Assembly: GCA_018262095.1 (NCBI GenBank)
Contig: JAGTRW010000023.1
Coordinates: 41,723-105,722 of the forward strand
Length of the DNA stretch: 64,000 nt
Origin: Pseudomonadota bacterium
GTDB taxonomy: Bacteria > Pseudomonadota > Gammaproteobacteria > Burkholderiales > Rhodocyclaceae
Direction of reading: 5' to 3'
The position numbers were made by a program, and so were the translations under genes. Shown one piece after another: positions 57,364-64,000 of the stretch (position 1 is the stretch's first letter; each line of letters opens with the position of its first letter). The notes under the pieces are model-generated. The model saw only the letters and a program-made list of their open reading frames with translations, was not told the DNA's origin and ran no database searches.

Positions 57364-58194
57364 ATGAAAAGACCAAACAAGGTAGAACTCGCGCCGGCCA
57401 GGCGAACCGCCGGCATCGTCGCGCTGGCCTGCAGCGCATTCATCACCGGTTGTGCAACCGACGGCTCGATGCTCGGCAACGGCACCAGCATCACCGCCTC
57501 CGACAAGACGCGCATGACCAAGAGCGGTTTTCTGTCGGACTACGCGCGCTTGCAGGCGACGCCGTGGGGTGAAGGGATCGAATGCTGGCGCGCGCCCAAT
57601 CTCGCGGCCAAGGACTACGACAAGATCATGATCTCGCGCATCGTCGTCTCGATGACCCCGCCCAAGGATGGCGAAAAGGAACAGACGATCGACCCGAGCG
57701 ACCTCAAGACGCTCACCGACTACTTCCACGGATCGCTCGACAAGGCCTTGAAACCTCAGATTCAGGTCGTCAACCAGGCGGGTCCGGGGGTCATCGTGCT
57801 GCGCATTGCGCTGACCCACCTGGTGCCGACGGCGGTCGGCGACAGCGTCGCCGGTACGCTGATTCCCTACGCTTTCATCGCCGAAGCAGGTTCCGGCGTA
57901 GCCTCCGGGCGGCCGGCGGGTTCCACTCCGTACCTGGGCGAAACCGGGATGGAGATGCAGTTCCGCGACGGCGCAACAGGCGCGGTCCTGGGCGAGTGCC
58001 GCGACACCGAGATCGGACGCAAGTACGCCGCCGACAGCAAGGCGGGCGCCGGCGGCGCCGCGCAGACCTGGGCCGGCGGCTATCTCAACTCGTTCCAGTC
58101 CTGGTCTTACGCCAAGAACGCTTTCGACAAATGGTCACTGCTCGTCGGGCAGCGCATCGCCCTGCTGCGCGCCCCCCAGTCGATCACCAAGTAA
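57364..58194 (+). CDS. DUF3313 lipoprotein
   Basis: A protein of 276 residues. The signal ends in a lipobox, 'LACSAFITGCATDG', with the lipid cysteine at about residue 36. DUF3313 pattern: 'SGFLSDYARLQATPWGEGIE', 'YDKIMISRIVVSM', 'VVNQAGPGVIVLRIALTHLV' and 'EMQFRDGATGAVLGECRDTE'. These proteins are outer-membrane or periplasmic lipoproteins of unknown role. It stands alone; the 280 bp before it show no gene, and an inverted repeat was not found. Confidence 0.85.
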   Translation: MKRPNKVELAPARRTAGIVALACSAFITGCATDGSMLGNGTSITASDKTRMTKSGFLSDYARLQATPWGEGIECWRAPNLAAKDYDKIMISRIVVSMTPPKDGEKEQTIDPSDLKTLTDYFHGSLDKALKPQIQVVNQAGPGVIVLRIALTHLVPTAVGDSVAGTLIPYAFIAEAGSGVASGRPAGSTPYLGETGMEMQFRDGATGAVLGECRDTEIGRKYAADSKAGAGGAAQTWAGGYLNSFQSWSYAKNAFDKWSLLVGQRIALLRAPQSITK

Positions 58195-58312
58195 AGCCGA
58201 GAATCGGGCTGACTGAGCCGCCGCCCCTGGCGGACAGCAGCCGCTCGCCAATCGCCTCGATCGCCGGCCCGAGGACCATGAACGACGACAGGCCGATCAT
58301 CGCCAAATGCTG

Positions 58313-58462
58313 ATGCGGCCGCCACCGCCCGAACACGGGTTCAATTTCGGCGTAATCCTGCCCAAGGAAGGCGAGGTCATGCCGCTCGCGCGCGAATTCA
58401 TCGACTGTCTCAAGAGCGAGATCGACAATCACCTGGTCGCCGGTTCGGTGGAAAGAATATAA
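58313..58462 (+). pseudogene. Possible remnant of a LysR-type regulator C-terminus
   Basis: An in-frame stretch of about 49 codons (start MRPPPPEHGFNFGVILPKEG, then 'EVMPLAREFIDCLKSEID') matches in style the last strand and helix of LysR effector domains, where 'LSPLAREFIDxLR' is usual. No ribosome site or DNA-binding half is present, and upstream stops close the frame at 58214-58216. It is best read as decayed sequence. The rest of 58195-58647 shows no intact gene. Confidence 0.35.
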
Positions 58463-58647
58463 AGGCGCAATTGTTCGGCAAGCCAGGCACGGCGGGCAAA
58501 CGTTAGGTCCGGCGGCCAGCCATCGACGCGCCGAGCGTCGTCACAAAAAGGAAATCCGGCGGTAAACAAACGGTCATCGATGATCACGATACTCGATCGT
58601 TCCGCCGACGACGACGCGTCGCGGCCAACTTTTTCGAGGACGTCTGC

Positions 58648-60009
58648 ATGGCCCCAATCATCACCGTCAAACGCTGCGCGCTGGCCGCGCTCAGCCTGGC
58701 TTTCCTGCCCTGCGCGGCGTCCGCCCAGACCGCCTACCCGGCGGTGCTCGCCGGACACGCGATCCTGCCGGCGCTGTCGTTGATCCAGGCGCCCGCGACG
58801 GCGCCGGCCGACCTCAAACACGCCGGAAAATTCACCACCGGCCAGCGCGTCGAAACACCCGGCAGCGTCGAAGGACTGTCGGCCGGCCGGCCGACCGGAA
58901 TCGGCCTGCCGTTCACCGGGCAGCCGCTGCAGGGCCACTCGGGGATCAAGCACATGGCCGACGGCAGCTACTGGCTGCTGACCGACAACGGCGCCGGTTC
59001 GAAAGCCAACTCGCCGGACTTCATGCTCTACCTCAACCACTACACCGTCGACTTCAAGAGCGGTCGCTTCAAGCGCCTCGAGACGGTCTTCCTGAGCGAT
59101 CCGGACAAGAAGGTACCGTTCCGCATCGTGCACGAAGGAACGAAACAACGTTTCCTGACCGGCTCCGACTTCGATACCGAGAGCTTCCAGTTCGCCGGCG
59201 GCTCGCTGTGGATCGGCGACGAATTCGGCCCCTTCCTGATCAAGGCCGACAAGAAAGGCCGCGTGCAGAAGGTGTTCGAGACCGAGGTTGACGGCAAGAT
59301 CGTGCGCTCGCCCGACCATCCGGCGGTGACCACGCCGGCCGCGCCCGATATGCTGACGCCGTTCCAGGTGCGGCGCTCGAAGGGCTTCGAAGGAATGGCC
59401 GCGGCGAAGGACGGCAGCAAGCTCTACGCACTGCTCGAGGGCGCGCTGTGGGACGAGGCGGCCAAGGCTAACGAGATGCTCGACGGCAAGCAGTATCTGC
59501 GCGTACTCGAGTTCGACGTCGCCGCCGAAAAATGGACCGGGCGGCACTGGAAATACGTTCTCGAAGCCAAGCACCACGCCATCGGCGACTTCAACATGAT
59601 CGACGGCGATACGGGCCTGATCATCGAGCGCGACAACGGCGAAGGGACCGCCGACAAGGCCTGCCCGGAAGGCCAGCAACGCAGCGACTGCTTCCCCGAC
59701 ATCGCCAAATTCAAGCGCGTCTACAAGGTCGAGCTATCCGACGCCAACGTCGGCGGCCCGCTGCGCAAGATCGCCTATATCGACCTGCTGACCATCGCCG
59801 ACCCCGACCACCTCGCGCGTAAACCGCTGACCGGCGGCGCGCTGGCCTTCCCGTTCTTCACCATCGAGAACGTCGACGTCGTCGACGCGCAACATATCGT
59901 CGTCGGCAACGACAACAACCTGCCGTTCTCGAGCAGCCGCGAACCGAACCAGGCCGACGACAACGAGCTCGTGCTGCTCGAAGTCGCCGATTTCCTCAAG
60001 GCGCGCTGA
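58648..60009 (+). CDS. Exported phytase-like (esterase-like) protein
   Basis: A protein of 453 residues with a signal peptide (start MAPIITVKRCALAALSLAFL, cut near ASAQ). The 'esterase-like activity of phytase' domain (about 70-420) contains 'GIGLPFTGQPLQGHSGIKHM', 'LLTDNGAGSKANSPDFMLYL', 'SLWIGDEFGPFLIKADKKGR' and 'FEGMAAAKDGSKLYALLEGA'. It is predicted to be a six-blade propeller in the periplasm acting on phosphate esters or related substrates. It overlaps the GDPD-like gene by one base (TGATG), so the two act together, likely in phosphate scavenging. Confidence 0.85.
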   Translation: MAPIITVKRCALAALSLAFLPCAASAQTAYPAVLAGHAILPALSLIQAPATAPADLKHAGKFTTGQRVETPGSVEGLSAGRPTGIGLPFTGQPLQGHSGIKHMADGSYWLLTDNGAGSKANSPDFMLYLNHYTVDFKSGRFKRLETVFLSDPDKKVPFRIVHEGTKQRFLTGSDFDTESFQFAGGSLWIGDEFGPFLIKADKKGRVQKVFETEVDGKIVRSPDHPAVTTPAAPDMLTPFQVRRSKGFEGMAAAKDGSKLYALLEGALWDEAAKANEMLDGKQYLRVLEFDVAAEKWTGRHWKYVLEAKHHAIGDFNMIDGDTGLIIERDNGEGTADKACPEGQQRSDCFPDIAKFKRVYKVELSDANVGGPLRKIAYIDLLTIADPDHLARKPLTGGALAFPFFTIENVDVVDAQHIVVGNDNNLPFSSSREPNQADDNELVLLEVADFLKAR

Positions 60010-60914
60010 TGAACCCGCTGCTGAAAGGAACGCTGGCCGTGCTGCTGCTCTCGACCAGCCTCTTCGCCAGCGTCGCCGCCGACGCCGAACCGCTGCGCAT
60101 CGCCCATCGCGGCGGCACCGGCGATGCGCCGGAAAACACCGTGACCGCGATCCGCGCCGCCCTGGCCAACCGCGTCGACGCCGTCTGGATCACCGTCCAG
60201 CTGTCGCGCGACGGCGTTCCGGTGCTCTACCGCCCGGCCACGCTCGACGTGCTGACCAACGCCAGCGGCCCGGTCTCGGCGCAGACGGCGGCGCAGCTCG
60301 CGCAGGTCGACGCCGGCTGGAACACAGGCAAAAGCGCCGGCAGCGCGGCGACGCCGTGGCGCGGACGCGGCATCGGCATTCCGACGCTCGAAGCGGTGCT
60401 GCGCGACTTTCCCGAAACGGTCTTTTTTGTCGACATCAAGTCGCCCGACGCGCCGCCGCACGCGATGGCGCAAGCGCTCGCCGGCGTGCTGCAGGCGACC
60501 GGGAGTCTCACCCGAACGCGCGTCTACTCGACCGACCAGCGCTACCTCGGCGCGCTGCCGGCGCAGGTCAACCGCTTCGAATCGCGCGATCTGACGCGCG
60601 GCGTTCTCGCCCAGAGCGCGATGGCGCACCGCTGCGAATTGCCGGCAGCCGATGACGGCGGCGGCGAACGCTGGTTCGGACTGGAAATGAAACGCGACGT
60701 CGAAGTGGTCGAAAAATACACGCTCGGTGAAGCGCGTTCGCGCGCGCTTCTGGTGTGGGACCAGGAGGCGATCGACTGTTTCCGCAGCCAGGGTCGGGCG
60801 CGCATCGTGCTGTTCGACGTCAACTCCGAGGCCGACTACCGGCAAGCCAAAGCTCTCGGCGCCGACGCGGTGATGATCAACTCGCCGGCACAGTTCCGCG
60901 CGATCGCACGCTGA
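60009..60914 (+). CDS. Exported GDPD-like TIM-barrel protein with non-canonical active site
   Basis: A protein of 301 residues with a signal peptide (start MNPLLKGTLAVLLLSTSLFA). It begins like glycerophosphodiester phosphodiesterases: 'RIAHRGGTGDAPENTVTAIR', with the first catalytic His-Arg and Glu. The next block, normally GADxxExDV...HD, reads 'RVDAVWITVQLSRDGVPVLY' followed by RPATLD, so the metal-binding Glu and Asp are Trp and Thr and the second catalytic His is Tyr. The later 'VFFVDIKSPDAPPHA' replaces the usual ExK. It is co-translated with the phytase-like gene. Either the chemistry differs from that of GlpQ or the enzyme is inactive. Confidence 0.8.
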   Translation: MNPLLKGTLAVLLLSTSLFASVAADAEPLRIAHRGGTGDAPENTVTAIRAALANRVDAVWITVQLSRDGVPVLYRPATLDVLTNASGPVSAQTAAQLAQVDAGWNTGKSAGSAATPWRGRGIGIPTLEAVLRDFPETVFFVDIKSPDAPPHAMAQALAGVLQATGSLTRTRVYSTDQRYLGALPAQVNRFESRDLTRGVLAQSAMAHRCELPAADDGGGERWFGLEMKRDVEVVEKYTLGEARSRALLVWDQEAIDCFRSQGRARIVLFDVNSEADYRQAKALGADAVMINSPAQFRAIAR

Positions 60915-60944
60915 GCTTGCTCGGCAAGCCCATATTTGCCGTAG

Positions 60945-61148
60945 TTGGCGGGCGACGCTGTCCTGCAGTCGCTCGATAGACTGATCAACAGTCAGGCGGC
61001 CATGCTCGCCACCAACCGGATCATGACGGCGGTCGGCATTGTCTTTCTGGTGGCGGCCTTGCTCATCTGGCTGGCGCCGAAGCCAACGCGTGTCGTCGAC
61101 GCCTTTGCCGAACGCCCTTATCATTGCCCTGCTCTCTCGTACCAATGA
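60945..61148 (+). pseudogene. C-terminal remnant of an MFS (DHA2) drug-efflux transporter
   Basis: 67 codons from 60945, directly after an in-frame TAG. 'GDAVLQSLDRLINSQAAMLA' and the helix 'VGIVFLVAALLIWLAPKPTR' match the extreme end of EmrB-type transporters. The rest of the roughly 500-residue protein is missing. It lies between the GDPD-like gene and ltaE, so this marks a deletion or a recombination junction. Confidence 0.6.
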
Positions 61149-61203
61149 GGACCTTGGCAGCGGCAATGACGAAGCGAGCAAAAATCACCACAAAGGGAAT
61201 GAC

Positions 61204-62232
61204 ATGAAGGATCACATGATCGATCTGCGTAGCGACACGGTAACGCGTCCGGGCCAGGCCATGCTCGCGGCAATGACAGCGGCCGAGGTGGGCGATGACG
61301 TCTGGGGGGATGACCCGACGGTCAAGCGCCTGCAAGACGCTCTCGCAGAGCGGACAGGCAAGGAAGCGGGCTTGTTCTTCCCCAGCGGCACGCAATCCAA
61401 TCTCGGCGCATTAATGGCGCATTGCGCGCGCGGCGATGAATACATTGTTGGGCAGCTCGCGCACACCTACAAGTATGAAGGGGGGGGCGCTGCCGTACTG
61501 GGCAGTATCCAGCCGCAGCCCATTGAAAACGCAGCGGACGGCTCATTGCCGCTCGACAAGGTTGCCGCAGCGATCAAGCCGATTGATGACCACTTTGCGC
61601 GTAGCCGCCTCCTCGCGCTGGAGAACACCATTGGCGGCAAGGTTCTGCCGGTGCAGTACGTCACCGACGCCACAACTCTGGCGCGGAAACGGGGACTCGC
61701 AAGCCACCTGGACGGCGCGCGTATCTTCAACGCGGCGGTCGCCTCAGGGCTGCCCGTAGCCGACCTGTGCGCGCCCTTCGACTCGATTTCAATCTGCTTC
61801 TCCAAGGGCTTGGGGGCGCCGGTTGGATCGGTGCTGGTTGGCAGCAAGGCGTTCATCGAGGTCGCCCACCGCTGGCGCAAGGTCTTGGGCGGCGGCATGC
61901 GCCAGGCAGGCGTTTTGGCCGCCGCGTGCCTCTATGCGCTCGACCACAACGTTGAACGTCTTGCCGAAGATCACGACAACGCGGCCCATCTCGCGTCCGG
62001 CCTCGCGCAGATTGATGAGGTGACGGTCCTGTCGCAAGCGACCAACATGGTCTTCGCGCAGCTTCCACCTGAGCATTGCCAACAACTCGAAGCTTGGCTC
62101 AAGGAGCGTGGCATCCTGACACAGATGGTGTATTCGAGCCGGTTCGTGACCCACATGGACGTATCGCGATCGGACATCGACGTGTTTGTCGCCGCACTGA
62201 AAGCGTATTTTCGCGCCTCTGCCGTTTGTTAA
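61204..62232 (+). CDS. ltaE: Low-specificity L-threonine aldolase / beta-eliminating lyase
   Basis: 342 residues from the ATG at 61204. A PLP fold-type I enzyme: 'MIDLRSDTVTRPGQAMLAAM', 'GDDVWGDDPTVKRLQDALAE', 'LFFPSGTQSNLGALMAHCAR' and the PLP lysine in 'SISICFSKGLGAPVGSVLVG'. It cleaves threonine or allo-threonine to glycine and acetaldehyde. Its base and codon use differ from the genes before 57 kb, and it follows a truncated transporter, so it may have been acquired. An eight-G run lies at 61480-61487 inside the gene. Confidence 0.9.
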   Translation: MKDHMIDLRSDTVTRPGQAMLAAMTAAEVGDDVWGDDPTVKRLQDALAERTGKEAGLFFPSGTQSNLGALMAHCARGDEYIVGQLAHTYKYEGGGAAVLGSIQPQPIENAADGSLPLDKVAAAIKPIDDHFARSRLLALENTIGGKVLPVQYVTDATTLARKRGLASHLDGARIFNAAVASGLPVADLCAPFDSISICFSKGLGAPVGSVLVGSKAFIEVAHRWRKVLGGGMRQAGVLAAACLYALDHNVERLAEDHDNAAHLASGLAQIDEVTVLSQATNMVFAQLPPEHCQQLEAWLKERGILTQMVYSSRFVTHMDVSRSDIDVFVAALKAYFRASAVC

Positions 62233-62418
62233 ACGGGTTGAAAATACCGAATGGCAGCTTTCGGGGATTTGTCGAACCGACACTCTCGGCCAGGAGCCGC
62301 CTGTCAGTATCCCCCTTGTTCAATCATTTGAATGACCGCTCCGCAACTGCTACCGGAAATTATGCGACCGCGTATGTTATTGTGATATTTTTCAGCAGCT
62401 TCAAGAAGGGGGGCACAA

Positions 62419-62691
62419 ATGCCTTCGGAACCGCAAATCAAATCTCTCATAGATGCCACAACTATGCTCAAAGAGTTGCCATCGTTATACGAAAAATCGA
62501 AGGGTCGTATCAGCGCGTACGACGCACATCTGAAAATTCTTCATCGGTTTGATGAAGCGCGGGAGTATTTGAATCGCGAGCCCGTCAGAAATTGGGAAAA
62601 CGAAACCGCGCTCAAGGCGGCATACAATTCGGGACTGGCTGTGCTCAATCTGTCTTTCGATGCTTATATCGCAGGATGCTCGACAAAGTAA
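62419..62691 (+). CDS. Unrecognised 90-aa protein
   Basis: 90 residues from the ATG at 62419, with AAGAAGGGGGG before it as a ribosome site. All-helical, polar (start MPSEPQIKSLIDATTMLKEL, end AYIAGCSTK), with no membrane segment or signal. Composition is clearly less GC-rich than the bulk of the window. It is followed 20 bp later by a second unrecognised gene on the same strand; the two probably form one unit. No known domain was seen. Confidence 0.6.
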   Translation: MPSEPQIKSLIDATTMLKELPSLYEKSKGRISAYDAHLKILHRFDEAREYLNREPVRNWENETALKAAYNSGLAVLNLSFDAYIAGCSTK

Positions 62692-62711
62692 CTCACGGTT
62701 GGGCGTAAGTG

Positions 62712-63659
62712 ATGACTGAATGGAATCTGCTACTCCTTCGAAATCCCACTAAAAAGGAATGCATGGGCGTAGCAATGCGTTACGTTGAGCAATACGCAAG
62801 CTCGATGCCTACAGAACGTGCTAGGCATGCAGCAGAGTCGGCAGTTTGGAATCTTTGTAGTCCGCGAAATGCGGGCAGCCTCGACTGGCCCGATGGCTAT
62901 AACGAGTGGACCTGGGCAGAACTCTCGCAGTCCTTAGAGTTGACAGGGGGCGATTCGAAGAACGTTGTGCCCGCCTTCCGCTTGGCAAGTCTTATCGCAG
63001 TCCGGGTCCGCGCCTGGGTGACAATGACACTTGCAGCCTACGGCCCCGTGCCTGCCGCTATCGAGCGGGGCAAGCGTGATTGGGCTACCGCAATTGGGCA
63101 CCACCAGCGAGCTCAAACGTTCGATATTCAAGCGTTTCGGACGAAGTTGGTGACCGCTGTTCAACAAGAGATTGGGGAAGAGTGGCACCAAAACCCTGCT
63201 GCACGGAGCCTTGTTGATCGCCTTGTAAGGAAACAAGAGGCCAACAAAAGAGCTACAGTTCAAGAATTCTTTAATGACGCATCGTCATTCATGCAAGACA
63301 AGTATTTTCTTGTCGTCACACCATGTCCTGAGTGTGTGCGACAGCAATGCACAAAGTCACAAATTGAGGCGCAAGAGTTGGCATTGCCGCCATTTCACCT
63401 CACTTGTTCATGCGAAGTAGCCTGGCAGCATGAATGGGTGTTCGACGAGCCTGATCGCAGCACTGAAAATTTCGAGGCATCAATTCAAGGCTGGCTCGCC
63501 TCCTCGCTTAAAGGGCTGTCGATTCAGCCGCCATCAATCCGTGATTTGCTCTCTTTTGAAGAAGCGCGGTTGCGCGACAAAGAATTGTTGGTATGCCCAG
63601 TATCTTCGAAAGAACATTCGTTTTGGAAAAGGATTGTTGCCAGTTTGACTGGAAAATGA
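62712..63659 (+). CDS. Unrecognised 315-aa protein with a cysteine cluster
   Basis: 315 residues from the ATG at 62712 (a GTG three bases earlier is possible). It is mainly helical to about residue 190. Then comes 'VVTPCPECVRQQCTKSQIEA' and, about 20 residues on, 'FHLTCSCEVAWQHEWVFDEP'. These five cysteines and one histidine could form a zinc site. It ends with a polar helix ('SIQPPSIRDLLSFEEARLRD'). No known family was recognised. Low-GC, with codon use unlike the housekeeping genes, next to the window edge, so the unit may continue beyond. Confidence 0.65.
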   Translation: MTEWNLLLLRNPTKKECMGVAMRYVEQYASSMPTERARHAAESAVWNLCSPRNAGSLDWPDGYNEWTWAELSQSLELTGGDSKNVVPAFRLASLIAVRVRAWVTMTLAAYGPVPAAIERGKRDWATAIGHHQRAQTFDIQAFRTKLVTAVQQEIGEEWHQNPAARSLVDRLVRKQEANKRATVQEFFNDASSFMQDKYFLVVTPCPECVRQQCTKSQIEAQELALPPFHLTCSCEVAWQHEWVFDEPDRSTENFEASIQGWLASSLKGLSIQPPSIRDLLSFEEARLRDKELLVCPVSSKEHSFWKRIVASLTGK

Positions 63660-64000
63660 ACACGTTTGGCATCGAAGTTGCCAATACCTAAGCGTATAGA
63701 AATTTTCTACATTTTTTTCGTCAGCTCAATTTTTGGATATTCCCTTCGCGGTCCGTAGCGGCCATTGCCTTCCGCGTTCGGCCAAAGGCCGCTGTGGGTC
63801 GGGACCGGCTGTAGCCTGAAGCGCCAGCCGGTCGTTCCAACTGATTTCGCACCTACGGCCCGGTGACCTATGCATTGCGGTCGTTGGCAGCCCGGCGCCC
63901 CAATGACTATAAAGAGGACTTCCCACATTCCTCAGGTGGCATAAGCCAACCGGCATCGATGTGCCAAGATTGAATTTCCATCAATCAATCTGAAACGCAG
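63660..64000. other. Non-coding tail of the window
   Basis: No gene is supported. A GC-rich block at about 63737-63900, with short direct and inverted words (CGGCCATTG, GGCCAAAGGCC, CCGGTCG), sits in an otherwise AT-richer stretch. Similar blocks occur as decayed sequence between genes in other proteobacteria. The two minus-strand open frames here (63707-63928 and 63726-63956) overlap in different frames and lack a ribosome site and a domain pattern. Confidence 0.4.

Noticed and set aside
61204..62232. LtaE considered as OvoB, partner of OvoA
   Set aside because: The motifs are those of threonine aldolases and the gene is 4 kb away in a region of different composition; no evidence ties it to ovothiol.
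63707..63956. Two overlapping minus-strand frames of 73-76 codons at the window end
   Set aside because: Different frames over the same bases, no ribosome site and no hydrophobic or domain pattern.

Overview
The window looks like the chromosome of a Gram-negative betaproteobacterium, most likely of the order Rhodocyclales. That is inferred from high GC, the gene order xseB-ispA-dxs-folE2, the block rpsP-rimM-trmD-rplS, the run sigma/DUF3619/DUF3106/RDD, a DUF1631 protein, cytochrome c4 next to engB, and a class I IlvC in an ilvB-ilvN-ilvC run followed by psd. No rRNA, CRISPR array, transposase or phage gene was found. Most of the window is dense housekeeping sequence; the accessory parts are 6.6-7.8 kb, 47-53 kb, 57-61 kb and 62.2-64 kb.

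0-2 kb: end of a flagellar block (FliK C-terminus, a free-standing FlhB C-terminal-domain protein, a YcgR-type PilZ brake). 2-5 kb: hemB, engB, cytochrome c4 and a CBS protein, with an intergenic region that looks like a small-RNA locus. 5-8.4 kb: a FeeM-like N-acyltransferase fused to PilZ, three tiny one-helix membrane proteins and a secreted protein. 8.4-16.3 kb: two tRNA-Thr genes, amiC, tsaE, queG, DUF1631, a rhodanese pair with a SpoIIAA-like protein, and an EamA transporter. 16.4-22.3 kb: isoprenoid and folate genes, then the S16/TrmD/L19 operon, in which rimM is strikingly short. 22.2-29.2 kb: a PilZ-like unknown, YihY, DUF2069, psd and the branched-chain amino acid operon ilvB-ilvN-ilvC with a readable promoter. 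29.2-39.3 kb: an ECF sigma module, lptFG, pepA-holC-unknown-valS and dsbB; valS carries an in-frame palindromic insertion. 39.5-47 kb: a two-component system, two small ORFs, an MscS channel, rsmB, DUF3108, purN and a lipoprotein.

47-53.5 kb is a catabolic unit: a TRAP transporter (dctPQM), a DenD-like D-erythronate dehydrogenase, an FG-GAP-like protein and a divergent LysR regulator. 53.7-57 kb holds an HDOD protein, a thioredoxin-like protein and a full-length OvoA ovothiol synthase. 57.4-61.1 kb contains a DUF3313 lipoprotein and an exported phytase-like/GDPD-like pair flanked by two gene remnants. From about 61.2 kb a threonine aldolase and two unrecognised proteins of lower-GC, atypical codon use suggest acquired DNA.

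The observations most worth following are the sRNA candidate convergent with engB (the position of Spot 42 in E. coli), the FeeM-PilZ fusion, the cluster of tiny membrane proteins, the RimM lacking most of its N-terminal domain, the palindromic insertion inside ValS, the DenD-TRAP unit without kinase or decarboxylase, and a GDPD-like protein without the usual catalytic residues.
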